A stretch of 64,000 nucleotides of DNA from Helichrysum umbraculigerum (lineage: Eukaryota > Streptophyta > Magnoliopsida > Asterales > Asteraceae). Position 1 is the first letter of the stretch. Each line of letters starts with the position of its first letter. The notes below the pieces were generated by a model. That model was not told where the DNA came from. It did not search any database and was given only the letters and a program-made list of their open reading frames with translations. This document shows, piece after piece, positions 43,764-56,700 of the stretch. The DNA is taken from contig CATIUR010000002.1 in NCBI GenBank assembly GCA_949592205.1, positions 135,978,090 through 136,042,089 on the forward strand, given 5' to 3'. Position numbers and translations under genes: made by a program.

Positions 43764-44242
43764 ATGGTTCAATCAGGTCATTCTTGGCAATTCCGATCCA
43801 TTAATGAAGAATCATTTGCCGAAGAATTATACGCAGAAGTTCCCGAATTGTTTTCAATCGCTTTTCATCACGGTGGACACTTTCAGGGCGCAAAAAGAAT
43901 GTACACGCAAGGTTTGTTGACTTTATTGACTGCGTAGATGTCGATGAATTTTCCACCAAATTTCTGGATTACGCTTTGGAAGAGCTAGGTTATTGGGCTC
44001 CAGAGAAGTGGTTCTGTTACTTTAAAGAGAAAGATAAAGACCTAGATACCGGTTTACAATTGATAACTGATGATGTCGACCAACTGAAGCAGATTACTGT
44101 CTACGCAAAAATACATAGAGAAATTGAGGTGTATGTTACACGTAACGATCTGTCACATTTCTCAAATTCTGATCAAACAATGCCAGTACGAATTTCTAAA
44201 ATTAATACTGGTTCTTTAAGTGCAAGACGGTTATTCGATTAG
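43764..44242 (+). pseudogene. PB1-like domain ORF of the MULE, frameshifted
   Basis: Starts MVQSGHSWQFRSINEESF at 43764. The stretch FSIAFHHGGHFQG matches the opening of the PB1-like domain that precedes many plant MuDR transposases. The frame closes at 43935, but coding similarity (VDVDEFS, EELGYWAPEKWFCYF, LQLITDDVDQLKQI, IEVYV) continues in another frame from about 43905 to the stop at 44242. This is a frameshift or an unseen small intron. 43530-43690 upstream holds repeated GGATAAG/GATTTTCGG words, also found before the other two PB1-like starts. It lacks any transposase domain, so it is a stand-alone or decayed paralogue of the transposase N-terminus. Confidence 0.6.
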
Positions 44243-44508
44243 TGAGTAGTCAAATCTTGTAATTCGTATATATGTTTCAATCAATTGGATGTTTGCCAAA
44301 TTATGTTAATCCTTATATAAGCTGTTTATTTAGTGTCCATTTAATTGTTATGTAACGTTAATCAATATGTAATGAAGATGTTTTAGTATTGTTCAAACAT
44401 GTAAAAATGAACAACAAGCAATTTCATTCACTCAAATTAAGCACGATAATAAAAACATAAATAACATTGTTAACTAGTACATAACATAGGTTTTCTATTA
44501 TAAATAAT

Positions 44509-47500
44509 TTAAGGGTCACTCAAATGAACACTTGGATAGCTCTGAGTCGGTTGAGACGTGGTTGCAGCTTCGTCCTCGATATGGCTTTTCGTTGATTTTG
44601 TGGACGCTTTCTGCAAGTAAATATTTGAGGATGACATTAATGATACAATGTAATATGTTAGTTTTTATATGAATATTTTTGAGAACTCACTTTTTTCGAT
44701 CTTGATTTGGATCTTGATTTTGTCCTTGACTTGGATATTGTTGTGGTTCTTGATCGTCTTGGCTCGTCTGTTCTATGGTATGGAGTCATACAATTAACTC
44801 GACTATGACCATGTTCCTTGCAACGGCTACATTGCTTTGTGTATTTTCCTTTCTCCTCTCCTTTAGAAGGAATGCGTGCACGCCCAGGTGGGCGACCAGA
44901 TTGCCTTTTCACAAGTATCGGCGGTACGCAAATCTGCAGATTACCGGGATCGGCCCACTCTGAAGGATGAGGCAGTGGACTTATAGCCTCACTGTACGCC
45001 GCTCGATATGTTTCCGTGGTGAAATACCTCTCTGCAAAGCCAGACACGTTGTCCATATGAAAGTGACGGGTCACTGCCGATACGTGTCCGCAAGGTAAAC
45101 CGGATAATTGCCATTGCATGCAAGTGCATGTTCTCGCTTCCAAGTTGACTGTCCCATTCTTCTTCCCGTCCACCACCTCACATATCATATTTGTCGATGG
45201 GTTAACCCTCCAGCGCAGCGATTTGTTAACCCTTTTACCTATTTTGTGCTCCGCATATGGTGTGACAGGTGTTGTAACAGCTGCGGCAGTATTCCGATGT
45301 TTGAAATACCATTGTTGTACTGAAGATCGAAAAAACTCCAATAGCATTGTGACCGGCAGTTTCCTTGCATGCTTGGTCATGGCGTTAATGGACTCCGCAC
45401 TGTTAGTTGTGAGGTAAGCATATCGTGTCCTTGTTGAATGATGCCGTGACCATCTTTCTTTCCCCACGTCCGTAAGAACCTTAGCTGAAGCCGGTAAATG
45501 TCTAGAAATGGCATCATAATGGCGATCGAAATCTGACTTACGGTACGCCTTACACATTTGCCAATAATGCCATTCGAAGTGCTTGACCTTTGAAGATTTG
45601 CTTTTCAAGTTCATCAACAGATGACGACAACACAAGGCATGAAATGCCTCTGGAAACACAGCAGAGATGCCGGATGCAATTGCTGGAGCCCTGTCAGAGA
45701 TGAATGTCAGGTTGCTAATCCCACCTGCAGATTCAATGGTGTCTCGTAAGTTTCCTAAGAACCACGTCCAAACATCGGACGTCTCTCCCGCCCCAATTCC
45801 ATAGGCTAGTGGCAAGATGCCATTATTACCGTCCATCGCCACGGCAATCAAGTTAGTGCCCAAGTAACCCCCCTTCAAATGGGCACCGTCGACGATGATA
45901 ATTGGGCGTGTATGGTTGACAAAAGAACGTACCTGGAAGTTCAGATTAAATAACACATAAATTATATATGAATGTACGTATGCGAACATAAGATGTAAAC
46001 CAACAATCATTACTTACAGCTGCACCTATGGACATGTAACACATTACAAATTTATTCTCTTTGTCTGTACGGAGATTCGTAATGCTCCCCGGGTTATATA
46101 GCTTTAGGTTGTGGAGGTAAATGGGAAGTTTCGTAAACGATTCAGCTGGAGTACCTCTCAACAACTCTATAGCGTAACATTTTGCTCTCCATGCTTGGTT
46201 GTATGTAAGGCTTATTTTAAAGCGTTCAGTCATATCAAGTTTGATTTCTTTGCCTCTGTATACACGTCCTTCCAAACTCATCGCCTCTTTTAAGATGTTA
46301 CCAAGCACTTTCTTGCTCGCAGAACGGCTGTTAGGCATGTTTTGAGTACGCGAACAAGTGTGAACATCACGCAACTTCCTAACTTGGAAGTTGTGACTAT
46401 CTCTGATACACGCTGCACTAATCTTCCAATCACAATTAGGCAAGATACATTTTGCTGAGTACCTTTTCTTGTCTGAATTCTTAAGCTTAATCTGAAAACC
46501 TTCTTCGAGACACTTTGTATGCAACTGGAGAAGAAATTCTTGTTTAGTTTCAAATGTTTGGCCCTCTCGAATCCGACTAGATGTCTCGTACATGGTCACT
46601 GGTCGTTGTTGAACTTCTTCTTCTTCGTTTCCTAAAGGTGATGGCATATTCCAGAATATGTCTTTTTCTGCTGCTCTTTGTGGTATTGGTTTGTCATATG
46701 TATCTCTTGGATCAGGCTCATCCTCCTCATCATCCTCATCATCACTAACAATGTGATTACAAAATGGATGGTCATGATCCTTAGGTGGATTGACATTTTC
46801 TTCATCATAATGATCAAAATCATCAGGATGTGGATCCGGCTCCTCCGGCTCCTCCACATAGTATTCTGAATTAGTGTGATCATAGTGAACATTCTCATGG
46901 TATTTAGAATCATCTTGGGTTTCTTCATGTACCTTAAAAGATGTGTCTTGGGTGTGTTGTGTAGGATAGTTATGCATCGGCATGTCTTGGGTGTGTTGTG
47001 TAGGATAGTTATGCATCGGCATGTCTTGGGTGTGTTATGTAGGATAGTTATGCATCGGCATGTTTTGTGGAGCCGCATGATAATGAAATTGATATTGTGG
47101 TTGAAAAGGAAATGGAAATTGTTGAAAGGGTTGTTGAAATGACTGATATTGGTGTTGTTGGTTATATTCATTAGTGTGTAGTTGTTGAAATTGTTGGTGA
47201 TATTGGTTTTGAATGCCAGAACTACAACTGCCAGGTTGATTGCTACCCATACCCGAAACATTCCTTACAATATCGGCAATGTAAATTTCTATCGGAGCAT
47301 TGTTAATTGCATGGCACAAAAAATCTCCAAAATCTTCAGCATCATCATTTATATCAATAACATATTGATCTACTTTATATTTCAGACAAACTGGTGTATC
47401 AAGTGGCAGACCAACCTTTTTTAAAACGTTTTTCAACAATACTTTGCATGTCATGGGTTTTTCTGGTGCCACTGGAAGTTTTAATGGCACTCTACCACAC

Positions 47501-47580
47501 TCTATTGGCAAATACATCGGGATGTTATCAATATATTCAAAACGACCACCATAACATATAAAAACTTTGAACTTTTCCAT
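44509..47580 (-). pseudogene. MuDR-type (MULE) transposase gene, three exons, one nonsense codon
   Basis: My model: exon 1 47580-46018, exon 2 45932-44691, exon 3 44610-44509, with GT-AG introns and phase 0 throughout, about 967 codons. N-terminal PB1-like domain (MEKFKVFICYGGRF...IEIYIADI), Gln/His-rich linker, three 13-residue MPMHNYPTQHTQD-type repeats, an acidic region, then the MuDR DNA-binding domain (CILPNCDWKISAACIRDSHNF...HTC). Exon 2 has the MULE catalytic core: IVDGAHLKG and FISDRA give two Asp, GKERWSR the likely Glu. Next come a SWIM finger (CTCMQWQLSGLPCGH) and a CCHC knuckle (CSRCKEHGHSRVNC). A TAA at 47037-47035 replaces a Gln codon in the first repeat, so full-length protein is not made unless the stop is bypassed. 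It cuts and joins MULE ends. Confidence 0.88.
47022..47075 (-). repeat. 39-bp coding tandem repeat in the transposase
   Basis: Three units of 39 bp (about 46944-47062) encode MHNYPTQHTQDMP-type repeats. The most N-terminal unit holds the nonsense change. Confidence 0.8.
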
Positions 47581-48170
47581 AATGAAAGTAAATAAAACTA
47601 AATCTTATCAGAACTCGTACCTGAAAATGTTATCGAATGGAACTGAAGAATAAAGGGTTTTTGCCGAATGGAAAATGTGTTTACAATTGGTTGTGAATGC
47701 GTTTACAAATGGTTGAGATTAAAGACGGATCTTGTGAGGTCATGTTATAAGTACATTTCAATTGTGATAGTGTTATCCGAAAAAATCTTCAAAATCCCTG
47801 AAAAGTCACGTAATATCTAAAAAAATCTTATCCACAACGGATAAGGATAAGGTTATGTCAGAAAATCGCTTTCAAATATCTTATCAACGAAGGATAATGT
47901 TATGTCAGAAAATCTCACCAAAAATCTTATCAATAATGGATTAGGTCAGTCGCAAATCGCAAAATACATTTGCTACTACATAATTGTCAACTACTACATT
48001 ATTTTATGGATAACACATTATTTTTAGGATAACAACAACATACACACGGAAATTAAAAAGACATTACACTAGAATTTAAATCCTACATAACAACATACGA
48101 AAGATAACTGCGATTTGCACGACGCCACAAAGTGATTATGACCGGCATTGTGAATCCCTACTCGAAACGT
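47581..48170. promoter_or_regulatory. Promoter region of the transposase gene with GGATAAG / CAAATCGCAAAA words
   Basis: No gene. 47780-47945 has several TTATCC/GGATAAG boxes (I-box-like GATAAG) with GTTATGTCAGAAAATC repeats, and CAAATCGCAAAA at about 47952, a word shared with the TIRs. Similar sequence precedes the other PB1-like ORFs. Promoter role is inferred. Confidence 0.45.
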
Positions 48171-48539
48171 TCATCGGTAGTAATGTCCGTTGCTGTCGTC
48201 ACTCGCATACCCACTGAAATGCAATTCGGGTTCTTCATCCAAGTACACAAGATATAACTCAATACCGTGACAACATTCTTTTGCATGTTTTACTACGGTA
48301 TTCCATTTTTCATCGGACACAAGCATACGAGCTCCAGCATTTTGGAGATTGCCGGCCTCACAGTAGTATACATCACTAAAAGTGAAATTTATTGTCTCCT
48401 TAAGATAGGAAAATAACTTACTGATATCAAACTCATTAACATCAAAATCGACGAATGTTTGTTTCACCCCATTTTCGTACGACTTATTGTCATCACGAAG
48501 TTCCCCCCCAGAAAACACAGTAAGGTCAATCAGTTGCAT
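48171..48539 (-). CDS. Small PB1-like protein of the MULE (122 aa)
   Basis: MQLIDLTVFSGGEL... with FVDFDVNEFDISKLFSYL, DVYYCEAG and GIELYLVYLDEE. Spacing and hydrophobic pattern resemble the PB1-like N-terminal domain of plant MuDR proteins and the ORF at 43764. It stands alone, is intact, and has its own GGATAAG-rich upstream region (48600-48740). Part of its 5' end was copied in the 3-kb tandem duplication (51406-51545), where it runs into (TA)n. Role unknown: possibly a protein-interaction partner of the transposase. An unrelated fold cannot be excluded. Confidence 0.5.
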   Translation of the reverse strand: MQLIDLTVFSGGELRDDNKSYENGVKQTFVDFDVNEFDISKLFSYLKETINFTFSDVYYCEAGNLQNAGARMLVSDEKWNTVVKHAKECCHGIELYLVYLDEEPELHFSGYASDDSNGHYYR

Positions 48540-48935
48540 TCTGTTACCAAAGATATAAATAATTGAAATAGATAATAATATGAAGATGAATGAAGACTGA
48601 TGTAATGAGCTCTATTTAAAGCTAGATTTCAATCAAGATAAGGATATCTGAAAAATCTGCATAGGTGGATAAGGTTATGTTAGAAAATCTTAGTGAAAAT
48701 CTTACCAACAATGGATAAGGTTAATTGCAAATCGCAAATCACAAAATCCATTTTGCGATTTGCGGAGGCACATGATTTTTTGCGATGGCATCAAATTCCA
48801 AGTAAACTAAAGTTAACTAGTACATAATTGTTAACGCACATGGTTTTTTTTGCAACGGCAACAAATTCCAAGTAAACTAAAGATAACTAGTACATAATTG
48901 TTTTACATTACAACTACGTCTATCACTATATAAGC

Positions 48936-51232
48936 CTAAGAAGTATGTGGCGGTGGCGGTGGCGGTGGCAATGGTGGTGGCGCCGGCTCCAAATCAAAAC
49001 GTGCACTAAAGAAAGTATCAATCATCCGCCGCCTATAGTCCATAGCAATCAAATCAGTCTCCCCACTCACCCTGTAGTCTTCCTGATATGCAAGCTTCTC
49101 CATGTTTCTGCACACCCATACCCCACAATCCCCTAGAAACCCACCTTGTTGAGGCACCTCCTCCATCATGTGAGTATGAAACTCACGGGTATCACCCTCA
49201 AAAAACCTTCCTTCATCAAGATGCCTCCAAAAACCAATGGCGTCTAGATATCTAACTACATTTTGACCTAACTCTTCAACAATTAGTAGTACTTCCTTGT
49301 GGCATTTCATTTTATTACAGCTATCATATGCCGTGACATCCCAAGTACGGAGATCCAATACAATTAAAACCCAATGATCCCTACTCTCGATGTTGACCGG
49401 CATGAGTACCTGCGTATTAAGATTTTTATTAGGGAAATGTGAAAATGTATTCCTAACTGGATGACAAATTATAGCAAATTATATTGTTTACTTGTCAATC
49501 GTTTACTTACTTTGTCACAGGTCCACCATGGCGGGTATGGGGTACGTTTGCCGTTAGCATATCCCATCAAGAACTTGTAGTCCGGTCCGGATGATGTCTC
49601 AGTTTTATCCACAATATGCTCCAGCTCATTTTTGTCAACTGCATTATCCACAAAAACATTATAATATAATGGACACTATAATATTTGTATATATATATGG
49701 GATATATATATACATACATAAAAGCATACATTTATACTTACCCGGCTCGGCAACCACATGATCTCCCTTCTTCTTCGGCTTCTTTTTCTTGTTGTCTTCT
49801 TTGTAGTTCTTGAAAGCTTCTATCATACCAATAAAACCCACCGGCATAATAGTCCAGCTCAATCTCTTTTTCAGCTGAGTTGGTCGAGGCCAAGTTCGAT
49901 ACCTCCACCACATCAGTAGATAGCTCCAAGCGTCAAGATGCTAAAAATGAAAAAAAACATTATTAGTATCACAGTTGTAATATGTCATAGTTTGTTAAAA
50001 AACATGAATTCGTAAACTTACAAAGTTTTCTAAATAACCACTCTCGACATTTCCATATAACCGCCCCCAAAAATCCTTTGTGAGGAAAACATAAGTCGTG
50101 CCCGGTCGAAGAAACATACAACGAACCAAGCCTCCACTCGTATACAACTCCTCAACTGTGGAAGGCCCGTCGATCTCTCTATCCTGACGTATCACAGGGG
50201 GCGGAGGAGTGAGAAAACCATTCTCGTTCACCAAACTGTCAATCATGGCCACTAGGGTGTCCTCGGGTAACTCCTTATTGTCTGACCTCTTCCTTGCCGG
50301 GCGCTTGAACTTCTTTGCCCGCTCAACGCCCTCTATGACCACTCGCTCAACCGGCTCGGTGAGCACTTTCTCTGGCACCTCATCATGCACTGTCTCAGCA
50401 ACCCCACCTACATTCGCCACCGATTCTCGCTCAACCGATTCTGTCTCAACCGGTACTACCGGCTCAGTAAGCACTGTCTCAGCAATCCCTTTCTCTGGCA
50501 CCACCGTATCAAAAATCTCATTATCGAGTCCCAAATTAACTGGTGGTGGTTCCTCATGCTCCTCCTAGTGCACCTTCAAAGGTTTCTTCACAAGTCGTTT
50601 TAGATGTGACGGTGTAAGATACGGCGATAATCTAGCCGGAGCACGTCGCCGATCTCACATACTCCGGCGCAACCCATGTGCCACCGCGAACTTTCCCGCA
50701 GAAAAAAGCTGGGTGTCAGAAACATAACCCTCATCAACAAAACCCTCATCAACATCACCGTCATCACCAGCATCCTGAAAAAATAAGGTGGTCCATGTTA
50801 AAATAAAAACACCTTAATATACAAAAGGCTAGAATTAATCAACCTTTTTACCTGATTCGTCTCAACAATCTTCAATAACCGGTTTATAGTTTTTTCTTGA
50901 TCGTCAACTCGCTTGGATAAGGTGGAAATGGTCTCTTTCATCGTCTGCACTTCGTCACGTAAGGAATCATAAGTCCCTGGCTGAGATGCCGGCTGAAAGG
51001 CCTCACGGTGACCTGTACCCAAGGAATCATAAGTCGCCTCATCGTCATGGGATGGGATCGGATCAGATGGCTCGGCATCCTCCTTTTGACTGTTCCGTGC
51101 CTTCTTCATTGGCCTCTCGGCAACTAGCTGCTCGTCAAAGTATTTGCAACTATCAATCCACCATTGGCACTTCTTCTCATACTTATTCGGCTTCAAAGTT
51201 ATCTTTGGAAGATGCTCCGGTGTAGTATCCTT
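48936..51232 (-). pseudogene. Duplicated 3' half of the ULP1-like protease gene (distal copy)
   Basis: Exons corresponding to exons 4-8 of the upstream gene: 51232-50852, 50774-50022, 49940-49742, 49638-49511, 49409-48936. It keeps the C48 triad (RDHW His, VTAYDS Asp, GDCGVWVC Cys with the preceding PQQGG Gln). It carries the same in-frame TGA (50657-50655) and TAG (50567-50565) in exon 5 as the proximal copy. It lacks promoter, start and the DUF1985 exons. A few substitutions separate the copies (for example Leu for Trp near the C-terminus). Not expected to be expressed as a protein on its own. Confidence 0.85.
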
Positions 51233-51331
51233 CTGCATAAAACAAGTCATCAAATGTTCATCACATTAATACGTTCACATATACATATACATATACCTAC
51301 ATATACATATACATATATGTATATATAATGT

Positions 51332-51334
<3 letters not shown>

Positions 51335-51395
<61 letters not shown>

Positions 51396-51405
51396 GTATA
51401 CATTA
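51335..51405. repeat. (TA)n at the tandem-duplication junction
   Basis: Long TA tract with ATGTATAC edges between the two 3-kb copies. Matching sequence starts the 54.3-54.87-kb array, so the duplication probably arose between these tracts. Confidence 0.9.
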
Positions 51406-52692
51406 CCTTAAGATAGGAAAATAACTTACTGATATCAAACTCATTAACATCAAAATCGACGAATGTTTGTTTCACCCCATTTTCGTACGACTTATTGTCA
51501 TCACGAAGTTCCCCCCCAGATACACAGTAAGGTCAATCAGTTGCATTCTGTTACCAAAGATATAAATAATTGAAATAGATAATAATATGAAGATGAATGA
51601 AGACTGATGTAATGAGCTCTATTTAAAGCTAGATTTCAATCAAGATAAGGATATCTGAAAAATCTGCATAGGTGGATAAGGTTATGTCAGAAAATCTTAG
51701 TGAAAATCTTACCAACAATGGATAAGGTTAATTGCAAATCGCAAATCACAAAATCCATTTTGCGATTTGCGGAGGCACATGATTTTTTGCGATGGCATCA
51801 AATTCCAAGTAAACTAAAGTTAACTAGTACATAATTGTTAATGCACATGGTTTTTTTTGCAACGGCAACAAATTCCAAGTAAACAAAAGATAACTAGTAC
51901 ATAATTGTTTTACATTACAACTACGTCTATCACTATATAAGCCTAAGAAGTATGTGGCGGTGGCGGTGGCGGTGGCAATGGTGGTGGCGCCGGCTCCCAA
52001 TCAAAACGTGCACTAAAGAAAGTATCAATCATCCGCCGCCTATAGTCCATAGCAATCAAATCAGTCTCCCCACTCACCCTGTAGTCTTCCTGATATGCAA
52101 GCTTCTCCATGTTTCTGCACACCCATACCCCACAATCCCCTAGAAACCCACCTTGTTGAGGCACCTCCTCCATCATGTGAGTATGAAACTCACGGGTATC
52201 ACCCTCAAAAAACCTTCCTTCATCAAGATGCCTCCAAAAACCAATGGCGTCTAGATATCTAACTACATTTTGACCTAACTCTTCAACAATTAGTAGTACT
52301 TCCTTGTGGCATTTCATTTTATTACAGCTATCATATGCCGTGACATCCCAAGTACGGAGATCCAATACAATTAAAACCCAATGATCCCTACTCTCGATGT
52401 TGACCGGCATGAGTACCTGCGTATTAAGATTTTTATTAGGGAAATGTGAAAATGTATTCCTAACTGGATGACAAATTATAGCAAATTATATTGTTTACTT
52501 GTCAATCGTTTACTTACTTTGTCACAGGTCCACCATGGCGGGTATGGGGTACGTTTTCCGTTAGCATATCCCATCAAGAACTTGTAGTCCGGTCCGGATG
52601 ATGTCTCAGTTTTATCCACAATATGCTCCAGCTCATTTTTGTCAACTGCATTATCCACAAAAACATTATAATATAATGGACACTATAATATT

Positions 52693-52733
<41 letters not shown>

Positions 52734-54362
52734 GATATATATATACATACATAAAAGCATACATATATACTTACCCGGCTCGGCAACCACATGATCTCCC
52801 TTCTTCTTCGGCTTCTTTTTCTTGTTGTCTTCTTTGTAGTTCTTGAAAGCTTCTATCATACCAATAAAACCCACCGGCATAATAGTCCAGCTCAATCTCT
52901 TTTTCAGCTGAGTTGGTCGAGGCCAAGTTCGATACCTCCACCACATCAGTAGATAGCTCCAAGCGTCAAGATGCTAAAAATGAAAAAAAACATTATTAGT
53001 ATCACAGTTGTAATATGTCATAGTTTGTTAAAAAATATGAATTTGTAAACTTACAAAGTTTTCTAAATAACCACTCTCGACATTTCCATATAACCGCCCC
53101 CAAAAATCCTTTGTGAGGAAAACATAAGTCGTGCCCGGTCGAAGAAACATACAACGAACCAAGCCTCCACTCGTATACAACTCCTCAACTGTGGAAGGCC
53201 CGTCGATCTCTCTATCCTGACGTATCACAGGGGGCGGAGGAGTGAGAAAACCATTCTCGTTCACCAAACTGTCAATCATGGCCACTAGGGTGTCCTCGGG
53301 TAACTCCTTATTGTCTGACCTCTTCCTTGCCGGGCGCTTGAACTTCTTTGCCCGCTCAACGCCCTCTGTGACCACTCGCTCAACCGGCTCGGTGAGCACT
53401 TTCTCTGGCACCTCATCATGCACTGTCTCAGCAACCCCACCTACATTCTCCACCGATTCTCGCTCAACCGATTCTGTCTCAACCGGTACTACCGGCTCAG
53501 TAAGCACTGTCTCAGCAATCCCTTTCTCTGGCACCACCGTATCAAAAATCTCATTATCGAGTCCCAAATTAACTGGTGGTGGTTCCTCATGCTCCTCCTA
53601 GTGCACCTTCAAAGGTTTCTTCACAAGTCGTTTTAGATGTGACGGTGTAAGATACGGCGATAATCTAGCCGGAGCACGTCGCCGATCTCACATACTCCGG
53701 CGCAACCCATGTGCCACCGCGAACTTTCCCGCAGAAAAAAGTTGGGTGTCAGAAACATAACCCTCATCAACAAAACCCTCATCAACATCACCGTCATCAC
53801 CAGCATCCTGAAAAAATAAGGTGGTCCATGTTAAAATAAAAACACCTTAATATACAAAAGGCTAGAATTAATCAACCTTTTTACCTGATTCGTCTCAACA
53901 ATCTTCAATAACCGGTTTATAGTTTTTTCTTGATCGTCAACTCGCTTGGATAAGGTGGAAATGGTCTCTTTCATCGTCTGCACTTCGTCACGTAAGGAAT
54001 CATAAGTCCCTGGCTGAGATGCCGGCTGAAAGGCCTCACGGTGACCTGTACCCAAGGAATCATAAGTCGCCTCATCGTCATGGGATGGGATCGGATCAGA
54101 TGGCTCGGCATCCTCCTTTTGACTGTTCCGTGCCTTCTTCATTGGCCTCTCGGCAACTAGCTGCTCGTCAAAGTATTTGCAACTATCAATCCACCATTGG
54201 CACTTCTTCTCATACTTATTCGGCTTCAAAGTTATCTTTGGAAGATGCTCCGGTGTAGTATCCTTCTGCATAAAACAAGTCATCAAATGTTCATCACATT
54301 AATACGTTCACATATACCTACATATACATATACATATACATATATGTATATATAATGTATAC

Positions 54363-54380
<18 letters not shown>
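51406..54380. repeat. 3-kb tandem duplication in the MULE, proximal copy
   Basis: Partner of 48398-51405. Its first 140 bp are the 5' end of the small PB1-like ORF, cut off by (TA)n; its last part is exon 4 of the ULP1-like gene and its upstream intron. Confidence 0.93.
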
Positions 54381-54421
<41 letters not shown>

Positions 54422-54616
54422 GATACATATATAGATATATATATATACATGTATATATATATACATAGATACATATATAGATATATATATACATATATAT
54501 ATATATACATAGATACATATATAGATATATATATAGATATATATATACATGTATATATATATGTATATATAATGTATATATATATGTATCTGTATATGTA
54601 TGTATATATATATATG

Positions 54617-54714
<98 letters not shown>

Positions 54715-54725
54715 CATATATATAC

Positions 54726-54788
<63 letters not shown>

Positions 54789-54870
54789 CATACATACATA
54801 TACATATATATATATATATATATACATACATATATATATATATGTATATGTATATGTATGTATCTATGTA
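54300..54870. repeat. TA/CATA microsatellite array in ULP1-like intron
   Basis: About 570 bp of TATA, TACATA and TATG units. Long ORFs on both strands here (YIYIYI-type) are artefacts of the repeat. Confidence 0.97.
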
Positions 54871-54879
54871 TATATGTAT

Positions 54880-55201
54880 GGGTTTAGTGCAGGGGAATGC
54901 ATCCAACTTGTGCACGAAGTCTATTGTATGTACCCAACTTTTTTTTAGTCTATTGTGTGTATCAATCTTCAACTTTGGTCTATTGTGTGTATCGGGCTGA
55001 CATGGCACCCGTTTTTGATGATGTGTCAATGATGTGTCAAATGATGTGGCAAATTATAAGTTTGACACGTTACCAAATTAGTCATTGGATACACACAATA
55101 GACCAAAGTTGAAGATTGATACACACAATAGACCAAAAGAAAGTTGGGTACATACAATAGACTTCGTGCACAAGTTGGATGCATTTCCCTGCACTAATCC
55201 C
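54880..55201. mobile_element. Foldback MITE (322 bp) in intron 3 of the ULP1-like gene
   Basis: GGGTTTAGTGCAGGGGAATG... to ...GCACTAATCCC with arms of about 60 bp and more internal pairing (TCTATTGTGTGTATC blocks in both orientations). TSD TATATGTAT at 54871-54879 and 55202-55210 (9 bp, perfect, though in AT-repeat sequence). No coding capacity. 9-bp TSD suggests a MULE-derived MITE. Confidence 0.88.
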
Positions 55202-56443
55202 TATATGTATATGTATGTATACAGATACCTATATAAATTTCGGAAAATTTGGAAATGTCCTTTTTGAAAAATGGATAAACCAGCTAATATTTTAGCTTTT
55301 CAAGTGAACAAAATTTCATCAATAACTTTATGAAACGACGTACAACGATCGGCAATTATACATATACATAGCAAACAACTTTATATATATGAACATCGTC
55401 AAAAATAATGAACTCTGTTAGATTCAAACTTACCGCAATCTTCAAAATCTGCTCATATTCTTTAAATTCGACGACCTTCTTCTTACGCACCCAGTATATC
55501 CCACGTGGAATTTCATTTCGCTTTGGCCTTCTAGCAACATTCTCAATCTGACGATAAAAAGCCTCCCACACCCAACTCTTGAAACATTAACCAAACAGTA
55601 AATCAGCATATAACAATAGTAAAAAATAAATCAAACAATAATACAGAAGAAGATGCTACCTTACACGCCCAGCCGAAACCACTCAACGTATATCTCATCC
55701 CGTCTTGACTCATCCGAGTCTTCAACCCCTTGTCCAGCTGCTCGTAAGTTCTGGGCCAAATAATATTACCCCACGGGTACCCGTCACAAATATCAAAATC
55801 CTCAACTAAATGCATATGATCATTCTCAACATTATGCGAAGGCTGCTTTCCCAAAAACCCTTTATATATCAGGATGAGCACACACAGGCGCACACAATCC
55901 TCATCGCTCAATTTCCTCGGCCCACTAAACAACCCCTTATCGTGAAACTTATCCACAAGGTCTGATACACGTACGCTGCGTTTCACAATATCCGGGAATA
56001 CACGCTCTCTAAATGCCGGGGTCTTAACGTGAACATTATTGGTAATATGATCCGCCATGTTTTCATTGGGACCGAACCGTAAACCTGTCACCAAACAAAA
56101 CTCCCTGCGACCGAATCGTATAAAATGGTCATCCATTAAGGGCACCCTAAACCATAACTCATCCGCCTCCGCGCGAGGGTGCTTTAGCCCTGGACGCTCA
56201 TTTCGACGATACTGCAATATATAATGGACATAACCCGGGTCATTTTCCGAAGCCTTAACATCCAACCAAGGGCCAAAGCAATGGTCCCTGAAAATCCTTT
56301 CTTGATTCTGTGTTAAACGCGCCTTCATATGGCTTGTAATAGTCAATTGACTTTTCAAAGTCAATCGTGCACTGAAAATGTCCTGAAAAGTGAACAGTTA
56401 ACAAAACAAATTTCGTTAATAAAAGTGAAAAACAACTTATATA

Positions 56444-56446
56444 TAG

Positions 56447-56521
<75 letters not shown>

Positions 56522-56529
56522 CACGCATA

Positions 56530-56583
<54 letters not shown>

Positions 56584-56633
56584 TATACACATACACATTT
56601 AACTCTAAAGACTATAATACTTATATGGGACTA

Positions 56634-56700
<67 letters not shown>
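56444..56700. repeat. (CA)n and (TA)n microsatellites in intron 1
   Basis: CA repeat about 56450-56500, TA repeats about 56508-56575 and 56637-56699. Confidence 0.95.

Larger units (their letters stand above)
48398..51405. repeat. 3-kb tandem duplication in the MULE, distal copy
   Basis: Begins CCTTAAGATAGGAAAA and ends in (TA)n-rich sequence. Matches 51406 to about 54380 at roughly 99%; the offset is 3007-3033 bp because of microsatellite length. Includes the five 3' exons of the ULP1-like gene and the 5' end of the small PB1-like ORF. Confidence 0.93.

Noticed and set aside
54283..55029. Long ORFs on both strands encoding YIYIYI/MYIYIC-type proteins
   Set aside because: Pure translation of TA/CATA microsatellites; no start context, no family.
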